A stretch of 64,000 nt of DNA, taken from positions 1-64,000 of the forward strand of contig FWWN02000553.1 in NCBI GenBank assembly GCA_900175165.2, read 5' to 3'. The stretch is from Rhizomucor pusillus. Its lineage: Eukaryota > Mucoromycota > Mucoromycetes > Mucorales > Lichtheimiaceae. Below the pieces are notes generated by a model. That model made no database searches. It saw nothing but the letters and a program-made list of their open reading frames with translations, and was not told the origin of the DNA. Positions 12,871-24,494 of the stretch are shown piece after piece (within the stretch, counting starts at the first letter, position 1; each line of letters begins with the position of its first letter). The translations under genes were made by a program, and so were the position numbers.

Positions 12871-13528
12871 ATGGCACCAGCGCTGCGATCACGATCTGAC
12901 AATGTCAAAGTGATCATGCCTGTAAAAGCAAAGGTCGCGAAGCGAATAGTCAAAAAAGTGAAGCAAACGTTTGTTGCCAAAGACGACGACGTTGACCGTG
13001 AGTCCTTTTTTTCTTATCTGCGCAGCAGTATACCTTGAACTCACACGGTTATTTTTCTTCAGTTGTCAAAGAGTTTCCATTGACTGCTGAGGAGCGTGCC
13101 AAGTATATTAATCTTAAGACAAACCGGATGATAACACCTTTCCAGTTCAAAGTTTATGATCTTTGCGCGCAGGTACTGAAAGTAGGATTTTGATGGCTCG
13201 CGCATGTCCCATATAAACGAGCGGTTGATAGATTCCAAGAGGGCACGTGTCTACGTACAAAGCATTGAGCGACGCGCTAAAGTCGCACCCACGCGCAGTC
13301 GGGCAAGCTCTGCGGGTTAATCCTTTTGCGCCGCTGCCTGTTCCGTGCCATCGAGTCATTGCAAACGACTGGAGCATAGGTGGTTTCTCTGGCGGCTTTG
13401 GCGACTGTCAGTTTGTAGCCGATAAGAAGGCCAAACTTACAAAAGAAGGATGCACCTTTGATGATTACTACCAATTTCAGTCGAACGTAGATGGAAAAAA
13501 AGCCATCTTTACTGATTTCAAAGTGTAA
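12871..13528 (+). CDS. Methylated-DNA-protein-cysteine methyltransferase (O6-alkylguanine repair)
   Basis: A suicide repair protein that moves the alkyl group from O6-alkylguanine in DNA to its own cysteine in the nucleus. Exons 12871-12997, 13063-13172 and 13232-13528 give 177 residues. The core is clear: IPRGHVSTYKALSDAL, the DNA-binding helix with the arginine finger (HPRAVGQALRVNPF), the active-site motif VPCHRVI with the acceptor cysteine, and GGFSGG of the substrate loop. The N-terminal 40 residues are Lys/Arg/Val rich (KAKVAKRIVKKVKQ) and resemble a nuclear-localisation tail. There is no full N-terminal ribonuclease-like domain, so this is the short single-domain type also found in yeast. 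Because Cys is present it is not an alkyltransferase-like (ATL) protein. No lesions were seen. Confidence 0.93.
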
Positions 13529-14034
13529 CTAACTATCGAGTTTATTTCTTTACTTTAAATATGCAAGGATTAGCAGTTCTTATACGTACTTATCGAATAT
13601 ATCCATTATTTCTTGTTAGGGTGAACTGGGCAGTTTATCTACACTTTGGTATCTTAAATAGGTGGGCAGTTCCCGGTCAGAAGGAGGAGATAATCAGTCG
13701 ATGTTGATCGACTGGCACTGGGACCTTGCGGAGACCAGCAGCGATTGTATCTCAATTCAGTTTGTGTAACGCAGACTCGAGGTTCGAGACAATGTTTGGT
13801 GGTCGTTGCTTTGGCAATTAAGATGAATTGCATATTTTGATAACCTTAATAGTAGGATATTCATTTGCCATTTACGACAATCACAATGCCATGTATTTGA
13901 ATAAAGTTTTCTCCCAAATGTAACGTATCTCATTAGCTAAAGGGATCCTCCCCATTCCAGGTCACATCCTCTTTTTTCTTGTTTTCTTCCTTCCCCCCCC
14001 CCGCGCGCTTCCTCTACCCTTTCTCCAGGTCCCG
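13529..14034. other. Intergenic region between MGMT and Mso1-like gene
   Basis: About 500 bases, both neighbours on the plus strand. The last 100 bases before 14035 are pyrimidine-rich (CCTCTTTTTTCTTG... then a run of C near 13993-14001), a likely core promoter and leader for the next gene. Nothing else was supported. Confidence 0.4.
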
Positions 14035-15294
14035 ATGACTGCCGTCAACGACTATCGCGTTTCCAAAATTGTAGTCCTATGCAAAGATTGCGGGCAGGAT
14101 GTTGGACTGTATCCGGCTCGCCACAAATGCGAGCAAGTCATTCATCCGCCTTTATCTCCACTTCCTGGCCTGCCTATAAAAAAGGCACCCTCGCCACCGC
14201 TATCATCGTCGCCGTCTTCTAAAGCCAAAGCTAGAAGAAATATGACAATGCATGCTGCACCGCGCCCAAGTGAGGAGCAGTGGAAGGCGGCTACCCATAC
14301 AGTCAGTGCACGGAGTCGTAGTCAGCAGCAGCTGGAGCAGGAGGACAAATCCATCTACTTTGACAAGTACGCAGCGAATTTACCGAGCGAGCCATCAACT
14401 GGTAAACGACTCTGGGGTAAAGTCCGTGGCAATGAGACGCTCAAGCAACTAGGTAAATATCATCATCGATGCAACTCATCAACGTCAGCAGATTAAATAA
14501 CTTTTAGGAGCAGGGAAGCCAAAATCAGCGGCTGCTACTACCTTGTGGAACAAGATTTTGGATCGAGTCTCTGAAAAGTTGCCGGCCACCTTTGATGACA
14601 GCGATCCTGGTATGTTTCTCTCTCTCTCTTTTGCATGCGCATGCTATGTAGGTATAAATAAATGCTGACATCCAGACTGCCAGAATCCGACGATTCGGAT
14701 TGGGAGGGAGAGACGCACGTCTCCCGTGTATTGCGAGAATACTATGAAAAGAAGGGCGCACCTTTGCCAAGCTGGCTCTTGGACGAGCGCACGCCTCAGA
14801 GCACCACCACTCGCGCAACAGACAGGCGGCCTGAGATGCCTTTGTACAAACAGGAAGAAGAGGAGCTTGCAAGGCGACCCTCGCGGCGTAACCGGAAGCT
14901 CTGGGAAGTCGATGATGATAAACAACTAGATGATCGTCGGACCGACCGGCTGCAGCACCAAGCTCTTGAACCTATTCGGGAGAAAGGTATCCGTCACGAA
15001 GATGTAACAGACCCACGGAACCGTCGGCGAGTGTACACCGGATTTGAGAACGAAGAGATTAATGCTCGTCCCTCAGTTGCTGCAAACGATGGTAGCAGCA
15101 GACAGGATATTGTGGATGACATCTACAACGATTACTACTCTGCCAGTAGTTTGGATAACTTTGTTGCCAGATCTCGCAGCGAACGTCGCCCTAACTGGGG
15201 CGCACGGTCCAATACGTTGGATGATATGCCAAGTGCAAGGTTGGCAAGACAAAAGGCAACGCTGGAGCATCGCCGCGGAAGAGTGTACTTTTAG
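14035..15294 (+). CDS. Mso1-like protein with Sec1-binding motif and N-terminal cysteine motif
   Basis: Three exons (about 14035-14450, 14507-14610, 14687-15294) give roughly 370 residues. The key block is ETHVSRVLREYYEKKGAPLP followed by SWL, which fits the Sec1-binding region of Mso1 (a short helix, then a YY..kG.P.P.WL signature). In yeast Mso1 helps the SM protein Sec1 in exocytic vesicle fusion, together with the Rab Sec4. The N terminus carries VVLCKDCGQDVGLYPARHKC, a C-x2-C-x11-C pattern that could bind zinc. The middle holds KRLWGKVRG and ATTLWNKILDRVSEKLP, probable amphipathic helices; the C-terminal 180 residues are charged and likely disordered. Function is inferred from the one motif. 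Exon 2 and 3 borders are approximate. Confidence 0.6.
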
Positions 15295-15634
15295 ACTAAG
15301 CATCAAAAAAGAACTCATGTGGGGCTGGTACTCACAATTGTACAAATGTCAGATTATTTGATTAAAATAAGTAAAGTAAATAAAATAAGAAAGGTTAAAA
15401 ACCAAGTTTAATAGAGAGAATCGAGATAAGTTTTAAGTGTATAAAGGAGAGAATGTAGCTTGTAAAAAGTACTTAAATTAGAAAGAAAAAGGATCTTCTT
15501 TTTGGAGTAGACTTTCCTCTCTCTCAATCGGGCTTGATGAAAAAAGGGGGAATTGCTGGACCAGTGGTGGGAAAGAGGAAAAAAGAAAAAAACATAGTGG
15601 ACTTCTGACAAGGTACAGAGAGAAAAGCATATCT
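15295..15634. other. Convergent 3' intergenic region
   Basis: 340 bases between two stop codons facing each other. It is A-rich (several ATTAAAATAA-like stretches near 15360-15400) and should hold the two 3' UTRs. No gene was seen. Confidence 0.5.
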
Positions 15635-16555
<921 letters not shown>

Positions 16556-16689
16556 GATAAGTTTACCGATGAAAAGAAAGGAAGAACAGTCCTGCCTCTG
16601 TTAATTTGGGTGCTGTACAACAAAGTCTGTGCGACACATCGTCGAAACCAAACCCAGCAAATGATCCCAATTTTGTTGTTGTTGCCCAA

Positions 16690-18199
16690 ACTACTCCATC
16701 TTTTTGCTTGGAACAAACGCCCAAGCAGCCAGCATAGCACTTGCCATTGCCACACAGAAGGGAAGCACGCTGCCAATTCCCTTGGCATCAATCATTACAC
16801 CAGTGATATACGGGAACAGCGCAGATTCGCCACTGCCAAACTGGTTCCACACGGCATTAATAATTAGGTGATGACGTTTTCCTTCCCTCTATTGGCTTAC
16901 CGCAGAAAGAAAGCCGACAGATGTTGCATATAATCGTAGAGGAGTTGTCTTGCTCGCCAGTGCCACTGTTGATGGATACAATGGTCCCAAAGCTACGCCC
17001 AAGATAACCAGTGCTAAATTCCACACACCCCCATCCCACACCAGTTAGAAAACGCTGCTTGTTGAAATCCATCCCTCCTTTTACATACCAGTAGCATTGA
17101 TGCTGACAATAGGCACGAGCCAGAGCATCAGAAACATTCCAACGATAAGAACCAGGTAGCAGTAAGTCATTCTCTTTTCTCAAAATCGAAGGGTGAAATA
17201 TGCCAGGAAAAGCCTTCCAGCACAGATGCCGGCCCAGTAACCGGACATAACGCGAGCCATGGCAACCGTATCCGCACTCCTAACAGTAATAAGGAACGTG
17301 TACCCCCAGTTACCAAGTGTCACTTCTGCACCGACGTAGAAAAGTAGAAAAATGGCTCCCATGTATGTAATCCGACGCCTAAGTGATGCCCACAGTAAGT
17401 TCGGGCTTTTATCTTTTTCCTCTGGCTGATGCTCGGCTGCTGTGCGAAGATCATGGAAAGCAAAGATGAGCGAGAAAGCGTTGGCTCCAGCGAGCGAGCA
17501 GAGTACCACATATGTCATAGTCCACGGCGCGTGGCGCTCGAGCATCGCGGAGGCCGTCAAGGGTGCAATGAGCGCTCCTAACCCGTAGCAAGCTATATCA
17601 AAATCGAACCCCTTTTAGCCTTTGTTTATGTGCATGAACTCAATCTGCATTAAACACGAAGTCCAGGCACTTGCCATGTAAAAAAATCGACCATGATCGT
17701 CGCTCTTGGAAGATCAGTAACTATGATGTTTGCGCACGCTTGCAACGACGCGCTCCCGTATCCCACAAACACTACGAAGCAACACATGACAGCGATAGGC
17801 ACCGCGAATAACAGTATTAGGAAACCCAAGGTCAATGACACTGCACCGATAAATGCTGCTTTTGCCTGAGAGAGTTTCTGGATTAAATAGCCGTTGACCA
17901 GCGCGGCTGTTGTGTCCAGTCAGCCAATAGCATCTATACCCCAAGTCGACGAAGCATTCACCTATGAAATAACCCGCGGTCGTGCAAAGAAATAGTACGG
18001 AGACAATAGACTGTGACAAGCCATAGTGCGCACGTATACTCGGCAGAATGACGCCGAGATTCCCGTCGTTCATTCCTGTAATGAAGAACATGGCAAACGA
18101 CTGGAGATGCACTATTCTCTGCCTTCGCTCCTTCTCGTCCTGGAGCTCTTCACGGTTGCTGTTGCTATGCAACGACGCGACCATCTCGATATCCTCCAT
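16690..18199 (-). CDS. Major facilitator superfamily transporter, BSC6/fucose-permease-like
   Basis: A multi-spanning membrane carrier of about 430 residues from some six exons. The preferred start at 18199 (MEDIEMVASLHSNSNREE) gives a short charged cytosolic N terminus; an in-frame ATG lies at 18226. Helix 1 starts LQSFAMFFITGMNDGNLGVI, and the block NDGNLGVILPSIRAHYGLSQ is typical of the FHS/BSC6 group of MFS proteins. Further helices include AVSLTLGFLILLFAVPIAVM, the central loop after FAFHDLRTAAEHQPEEKDKS, then TYMGAIFLLFYVGAEVTLGN. The C terminus ends AFVPSKKME. The substrate is unknown; relatives include sugar permeases and uncharacterised yeast Bsc6. It sits 135 bases downstream of the Rac1 start, on the same strand. 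Confidence 0.8.
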
Positions 18200-19113
18200 G
18201 GCTTTGTAGGCGGCTTTAGCAAGCAAAGAAAGAAAAGAATTGACTTTGTGGTTAGCATGTAAACTTTGTATAGATTTATTTGATTTGATTTGTAAGATTG
18301 ATGAGAGCCTTGTGCCGCTTTTGGGAACTGGGGCGTTGCGGCGCTGACCATTTGGCTGAGAACCTTGGAGACGAATATGGCCTGGCTACGATACTGCTAC
18401 TTGACTTGCAGGAATATTATTTTGACAGTTGCTATCCCTACAGGACTTTGGCTTCGTCACTATTTGTTTCAGAAAGGAGGTATTCGCATATGGAACGTGG
18501 CAAACAAAAATGTGTTTACATCTGATGGAGATTTTAGAAAGACTTGGTTTGCACATAGATGGGATGGGTCGTTTTCACCAGAAGAATATTCGTTTTCTGG
18601 CGTTGAGATGCATAACACAAAACTCAAGGTTTCCTTGAAGTGTTGTCACGCATGGAAATAAATAGATTGCTTTGATGGATGTTTTAGGAGGAATATTCTC
18701 CATCAGTCGATCAATAATTCCTGCGAGATAGAAAAGGAACAGGTGATATATTACAGGGTTCATCAATAGATGCTAGCGCAAATATCGGTGGATGGCGCTC
18801 AGCAGCATCCAGCTACAATTAGTGCCGTCCTTTGGAATGCTCGTTCGCATGATTCTAAGTATGTACAGCCGGTCGTTCTGCGACACTTTTTACTGAAAAA
18901 TTGCTTTGCAATGTTCCGAACATGTTGTGCTCCTGGTTGCTATTGATGGTTGAAGCGATTTGATTTTTCGTTCTTGCCACTTGGGAAAAAACCGCATTGT
19001 ACAGGATAACAAAAGTAGATGAAAGATTTGCGCTTGTATAAATTAATGGAGTATGATCTGGACTCGCAAATGCTATATCAGTGAAAAGTGTCTCGCAGAC
19101 GATGACGGATCGT

Positions 19114-19132
19114 GTGTAGCATCATGCTACAC
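19114..19132. repeat. 19-base perfect inverted repeat
   Basis: GTGTAGCAT, a single C, then ATGCTACAC: nine-base arms around one base. It lies about 390 bases upstream of the LRR gene start. It could be a dimeric regulator site or chance. Confidence 0.35.
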
Positions 19133-19502
19133 ATTGCAGTTTGGTGATCATTTTTTCTGACACCGCCCTGCTGCAAGCGCCTATCTGTTGGCTTCTAGTT
19201 GTCAGCGGGGCATATACCTACAGTTAGTTGCAACTACTGCTAAGGAGAGAAATACTCTTTAAAGAGAAACCGTGCGCATGCTAAGCTCATATAGCTGTAG
19301 GCTGGGTAGACCTGTAAGTCTCATTCCGAACTTTTCGATGCAGTTTTTCCAAAAAGGTTCCACGTCAAGTCTGACAAAAGTAACAACGGGCCGCCGCTGC
19401 AGATTGGGTGGTCTCTCTAACCCAAAAATAGTTCTTCGTTTGCACTCCCTGAAAAAAAAAAGGCATCTTTTCTTTCCCTTTCTTTCCTTGTACACTGAGC
19501 GG

Positions 19503-19518
19503 CAGCAGCAGCAGCAGC
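19503..19518 (+). repeat. Short GCA microsatellite abutting a start codon
   Basis: Five GCA units directly precede CC-ATG-GG at 19520. It lies in the 5' leader of the LRR gene, so length changes would not alter the protein. Confidence 0.6.
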
Positions 19519-19519
19519 C

Positions 19520-21065
19520 ATGGGCCAAGCTGCCAGTAAAAAATACGACTCGCTGACCTTTGGTCACGTCGGTGGCCCTGAGGGAATCGACCGGGCCGAA
19601 ATAGCTTCTTCGAGCGCCTTCGATAACACAGACCTTTTACTCGATAGACCAGACCTTTACGGTCTAGCACCACCACCACTCGATACTGCCAAGCAAGATG
19701 GCACACACAGCAGCCACCACAACGAACAAGAACACTCGATTCCGCGAGCGGATTCCGGCTACGTGACAAGCCAAGATCTCACCGTCTTGGATTCTGAAAG
19801 TAGGACGAACAACCTCACGGACGATTTAGCCTACGTCGACGCGACGTACTACTCTGATATCAAACCAATGATCACACAAACGTATCAGCCCTGTGACACA
19901 GAACGTTTGACTTTTGCCTCAGCGTTTGCAGATGGAAATATGCTCGAATGTCGATTATCACGCGCAAACCTCGTTCAGCTCGACGCCAAAGTCCAGCTAC
20001 TTTCGATGCTCCAGAAATTGGATCTGTAAGTACAGTCAGAGTATAGTGCATGAGTGGCAAACAGGGGTGCGGGCGGCGGGACATCTGATAAGGAGTGATC
20101 CTTGAAAGGAGCAGCAGCAGTGGTGATGGTGGCAAATTCAAGTTTTAGGGAGGAACCCCTTCTTAACAAAAATCTTGCATTTGTATAGGTCTCACAATTC
20201 ATTAACGTGTCTTCCGGATGCAATTGGCTCACTGCAACAGCTCCAACTACTCAACGTAGCTCACAACCGTCTTACAGAGATACCCGACACTATATGTCAC
20301 CTGGCACGACTCACAGATTTGGATGTGTCCCACAACAATATCCGCGAGTTGACACCCTTCATTGGTCATTTGAAAAAGCTGCGGACGCTAAATGCATCAG
20401 CTAACCAACTCGACTGTTTACCCGTGCAGATCGGCGGCCTGGTAAACCTTGCAGCACTTTGCGTATCCCACAACTCGCAGCTACGGAACCTGCCTGCCGA
20501 GATTATGCAGTTGCCATACCTACGCAACATATCGTTTTCAAACTGTCCATTGTCGCAGACTCAATCCTTAAAGCACGATCCACCAAGTCTTTTTGAAATT
20601 TGTGCGCGCGTTGCTGTGACGCAGCTCAACTCGGCTGGCGAACACCGCAATATACCCGAACATCTTGTCAAGTATCTGGACACTGCAAAACCCTGCACAG
20701 CATGTGGGCAACCATACTTTAAGGAATACGTATCCAGACTTCGATTGGCTGAAAAGTCAGAAAATATTGTTCCTATTGAATACCGCCTATGCTCTGCACA
20801 CTGGTCAGATGATAATGACAGAGTACTGTACATGTTTGCACGGCCTCCGGCGTCCAATATTGTGCGAGACTATCCGAGACGACTGCCGAGTTTGGATAAC
20901 TCGGTGGCAACGCATCGTGCTCACCTCCAAATATCTTCATCTTCAACAAGCAATTCTGTAGGCGGCCAACAGCAGGAAGATAGCAACAAGGCGCTGTGGA
21001 AACCGCAACGGTTCATCAAAGTCATGAACAGAAATTGCTCCGGTTTCCTGTCTTCCAAAGGATGA
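19520..21065 (+). CDS. N-myristoylated leucine-rich-repeat protein with a C-terminal CxxC zinc-like module (LRRC58-like)
   Basis: Exons 19520-20025 and 20189-21065 give 460 residues. MGQAASKK at the N terminus has Gly2 and Ser6, the standard N-myristoylation signal, so membrane attachment is likely. About 150 low-complexity residues follow. Then come five or so LRRs of the short cytosolic type (LDLSHNSLTCLPDAIGSL, LLNVAHNRLTEIPDTICHL, LDVSHNNIRELTPFIGHL, LNASANQLDCLPVQIGGL, LCVSHNSQLRNLPAEIMQL). After the LRRs, ICARVAVTQL, CTACGQPYFKEYVSRL and YRLCSAHW make a C-x2-C...C pattern resembling the tail of animal LRRC58, which may bind zinc. The final 80 residues are Ser/Gln rich. A signalling or adaptor role is inferred. 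The intron falls inside the first LRR. Confidence 0.8.
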
Positions 21066-21820
21066 TAGAAATATTACTCTTATGTGCGTGTATCTCCCAT
21101 TTATACAACAGCAGCATTCCCCATCTTGTATATCCCTCTCTTTGTACAATAGATTTCTTTTAAAATTATGACTATCACAGCTCTTGTCTCGCTAATCATT
21201 AGCATATATCCATTTAGCTTTTCTGTATTTCATGGTGGGAATCGAGCGTTTTTCCACTCGTACTTTGGTCATCTCGAGCCATTTAGACACCCACCTTTGT
21301 GCTTATTGATTTAATTTCCTGGGACCTCTCGGTTGTACCATTTGCACAAGTCGCTTTTAGCATGTGCCAGTTTGGCTCCTCTCGCATAGAATTCGATCAT
21401 TTTCTGTTCTGGTTGCATGCTATAAGTGTGCAAATTTCTACCCAAATTCGCATTGTGTAAATATTCGTTTGCAGTGCTGAGCCGAAGAAACCTTGCTTCC
21501 TAATATAATATGTGGAGGAGAAGCCCTGGGTGGTTTTCCATCGTAACCCTGCTTTGTTCGATTCTGAGAGCCACTGCAAGTTAACTTTCCATTTATGATT
21601 ACTTGAATGCTAAATCAATAGGAGTTACCAATTCATACGAAACCGTAGGAGAACAGGAAGAGACATGAATTAGTAAGTAAAAGTTCCATAAAGGATGCGA
21701 TCTATAATAAAGGCAGTCATGGAAAGCTGATAAAGTTTATTTTTTCATTAAATCCGATGACGTTTCTGCAAACGCAGATCAAGTTGTCCACTAGTATGTT
21801 GTTCCCTTGTTATCTCCACC
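21066..21820. other. Convergent intergenic region, no gene seen
   Basis: About 750 bases, AT-rich, between the LRR gene and the cysteine-rich peptide gene, which ends at 21821 on the minus strand. The short frame at 21397-21579 has no support. Confidence 0.4.
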
Positions 21821-22075
21821 TTATACTTTGGGGAAAGGAGGTGCGGCATCGTCATCGCCATATTCGCAAGCAACGCAGCCAGTTCCGCACTTGTTAATGT
21901 TGGCAATTCTTGTGCAGTAGTCCCGAGTATGGTGGGTGTCGATACATTCGTTGTATCTTCGTTTGGTGTTGAAGTAGCAGTTGCAGTCGCAACTAAAGGC
22001 AGCAGCCTCAGTGGAAACCGAAAGCAGGCAGAGCATCGCCACCAAGAAGCAGATAATAGCTTGAGTAGTCTTCAT
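21821..22075 (-). CDS. Secreted cysteine-rich peptide, 84 residues, eight cysteines
   Basis: The start at 22075 (MKTTQAIICFLVAMLCLLSV) opens a clean signal peptide with probable cleavage after STEAAA. An upstream in-frame ATG at 22156 would bury the signal 27 residues inside the protein, so I reject it. The mature chain of about 58 residues holds eight cysteines in the pattern C-x-C-x-C-x8-C-x8-C-x8-C-x3-C-x2-C, and ends in an acidic, proline-rich tail (GDDDAAPPFPKV). The even number and spacing suggest four disulphides and a stable extracellular fold. Single exon. I do not recognise the family; it could be an effector-like, antimicrobial-like or surface peptide, and nothing here decides between these. 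Confidence 0.65.
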   Translation of the reverse strand: MKTTQAIICFLVAMLCLLSVSTEAAAFSCDCNCYFNTKRRYNECIDTHHTRDYCTRIANINKCGTGCVACEYGDDDAAPPFPKV

Positions 22076-24178
22076 CGCCGCTGCCGCAGACTTGCAAACA
22101 AGAAAGAGAAGCAGAAAAGGTGAAGGGGTGCTTGCTGATCTGGTACTGGGTGCCATATTTGTAGAAATTCAAAATCTTTGTTGGTAGGACGAAAGGTGGC
22201 GCTGCAGCTGCGCTTCTTCGATGATTTCCATTGTCCTACCCCGAACCGATCATCAAAGAGCAATGCTTTGAACAGGCCTTTATTGCCTATCGAATCAAAA
22301 CCGTGGCCATCAACGGATGATGGGGCAAAAGGCCTACCTGTGCTACATCGTACATGTTCACTTGGGAACAGTGCTTAATATTGATGCAGCAACATGCTCG
22401 ATGTAACAGACCTGCTTTGCTGTCCGTCACATGCAGATCTTTGCAAATGATCGCTGCTGGTAGGTCGAAAATCAATGTTTCCAAGACAACCATATTCAAA
22501 TACCAATATTCCTAAAATTGAGTCTTCTTGCATCAGTCGTGAGAATACATGGGAAAGATCAAACGTGGCGCAGTGCATAACAAAGGAGTTTCAACAACTT
22601 GGGACACAAACTTTTCTCAAATCATTCTAGTTACAGTAGTTTGTACCCTAGTTATGGTGCGTTTTATATATTGCCTTGGAAAACTGCCTTCGGAATCCAA
22701 GCAGCCTCTTCTGATACTAACGTTGCTTTGTCTCTGATCAGAACGATTTGTTGGAGGCTACACCTGGCTATAATTTAGTCAGTAAAAGTAAGATACCCAT
22801 GTTCTTGCTGACTGATATACTCGTGAGCAGTCGCTAATTAAATAGAAGGAGAAAAGCTCATATGGAGCAGAGCTGTATTTTTTTGGGATCTCTGTAGTAG
22901 CAGTTAGTCCACGAGATTTGAAATGTCTCCTTAGAACTCATGATCAGCTTAGCGACGCATCCTCCAGTACCTTTTTAGACCTGTATCTATGCTACATAAT
23001 GCAGGAGCAACTGAAAACCAGCCAAGCAAAAACGGATGTAACCACTCTCTGGTATTTGTAGCATACATTTGAGTATTGATTATTTCCCTATGCCTTGCTC
23101 GCCTTCAAATAGCGTAGAAACACTGTTGTAGTAAATACCGTAATATTGATTCATTGCGATATCATCCATCTACTAAATATGAGCCTTCTATTTGCTTTAA
23201 AACCTGTGTTTGTCCTACTGCTGAAGACAATATCTTTGGTGGGTAATGCAAAGTATTTTAAGAAAGTCGACATTGTTGGCTCTTTTCAGTTTGATACTTC
23301 TACTGTAAACATCCCAAAGTAAATGATACGATGGAAAATGCCTGATGATTACTACATGACCTTTCAATAAACAAAAAAAGTACAAAGTAGAAAATAGTAG
23401 AAGAATTGCTTATATAGAAAATTCTATACTGTAAATCGGAAGAGTTCATTGCGATAATGCGCACGCTGCTGTCTAGAGAACATATTACAATATCCTTACA
23501 AAACTTTTTGGCCTTTGCTCGTAGGCACTGACTGACAGCAGCAAAGTGCAAGAAGAGTATTTGAAAGCGAAATATCATTCAGGGCACAAGAATATTCGAG
23601 ATGATCAACAATCTATAGTAAATAACAGCCTCTTTGCTCTCGCTTGCTGGTATGTATGACTACTATCTGTTTGCATGCGTGCAGGCACAATAGTTATTGT
23701 GAGTCTCGAGCTTGTCACTAGGCTGCTAATGAGAGGCATGCACCCTGCAAATTCAACCAGTAATGCCGTGTCTCAACATGCGTTGACTATTCAATCGACG
23801 GAATCGGCGTATTGCAATGAAATGTAGGCTTTTATAGCAGCTCACACATTTCATGTAACTAGATTCTTGTAGCCTGCTGTTCAACAAGGCGCTCACAGCA
23901 GCAGGGAAGCGCTTGCCTTTTTTAGAGCCGCAATTGAAACACCGCACGGATCATCACATCGTCTCTGGGATATGCACAGATCGAGTTCCTAGCTACCTAT
24001 ATAAAATATACATGCGTCTTATACAGTGTATACATGGGGACAAAGGATACAAAAAGATAAAAATAAAAAACGCAGGATATAGACATCAATATATGCATTT
24101 ACTTGAAAGAAAATTGGAACAATTTTTTCCGAAGACTGCGCCACAAAATGTACATCAAAATTTTCGAATTACGAAGAG
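22076..24178. other. Gene-poor 2.1 kb region
   Basis: No frame here has a convincing domain, splice pattern or codon bias. Short frames at 22549-22737 (plus) and 23300-23578 (minus) look like chance. The base composition is AT-rich relative to the flanking genes. Degraded mobile DNA is possible but not shown. Confidence 0.4.
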
Positions 24179-24260
24179 GACAACATGGCCGAGTGGTTAA
24201 GGCGTGAGACTAGAAATCTCATGGGCTCTGCCCGCGCAGGTTCAAATCCTGCTGTTGTCG
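24179..24260 (+). tRNA. tRNA-Ser (anticodon AGA)
   Basis: A complete class II tRNA of 82 bases. The acceptor stem GACAACA pairs with TGTTGTC, with G as discriminator. The D-arm holds TGGCCGAGTGGTTAAGGC, the anticodon stem GAGAC/ATCTC closes a loop with AGA at its centre, the variable arm is long (TGGGCTCTGCCCGC), and the T-arm reads GCAGGTTCAAATCCTGC. The internal A box and B box (GGTTCAAATCC) of a pol III promoter are intact. There is no intron. It lies 235 bases from the end of RPC1, the pol III largest subunit gene. Confidence 0.95.
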
Positions 24261-24494
24261 ACATGTTCAACATACGATCTTTCGAATGTTCTTTTTTATG
24301 CTTGTCTGAAGAAGTTTGTTTTTAAATGATTTCCAAAGTGCCACTTTACGTCCATGTGATATGGAACGTGGGCGTAGCATTTTGCTACGTGGACTGACCG
24401 CATGACCATTAAATTTCCCAGAGCAGAAGTAGTATCTGACTACAGTAATGTTTACAAGGTTCATCTGTTTAATGTTGACGCAAATATGTACATC

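Larger units (their letters stand above)
18200..19519. other. Gene-poor intergenic region with a short palindrome
   Basis: About 1.3 kb between two divergent genes. Several overlapping short frames occur around 18298-18661 but none has a convincing domain, codon pattern or splice structure. A perfect inverted repeat lies at 19114-19132. The final 60 bases are CT-rich and run into a GCA repeat just before the next start codon. Confidence 0.4.

Noticed and set aside
18298..18661. Overlapping plus-strand frames with some aromatic-rich sequence (RHYLFQKGGIRIWNVANK)
   Set aside because: No domain, no splice structure and no consistent frame; probably chance.
22076..22156. Upstream ATG of the 8-cysteine peptide
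   Set aside because: It would place the signal peptide inside the protein. The start at 22075 gives a standard secreted precursor.
22549..22737. Plus-strand frame with a hydrophobic segment (IILVTVVCTLVMVRFIYCLG)
   Set aside because: A single hydrophobic run in AT-rich DNA with no other support.
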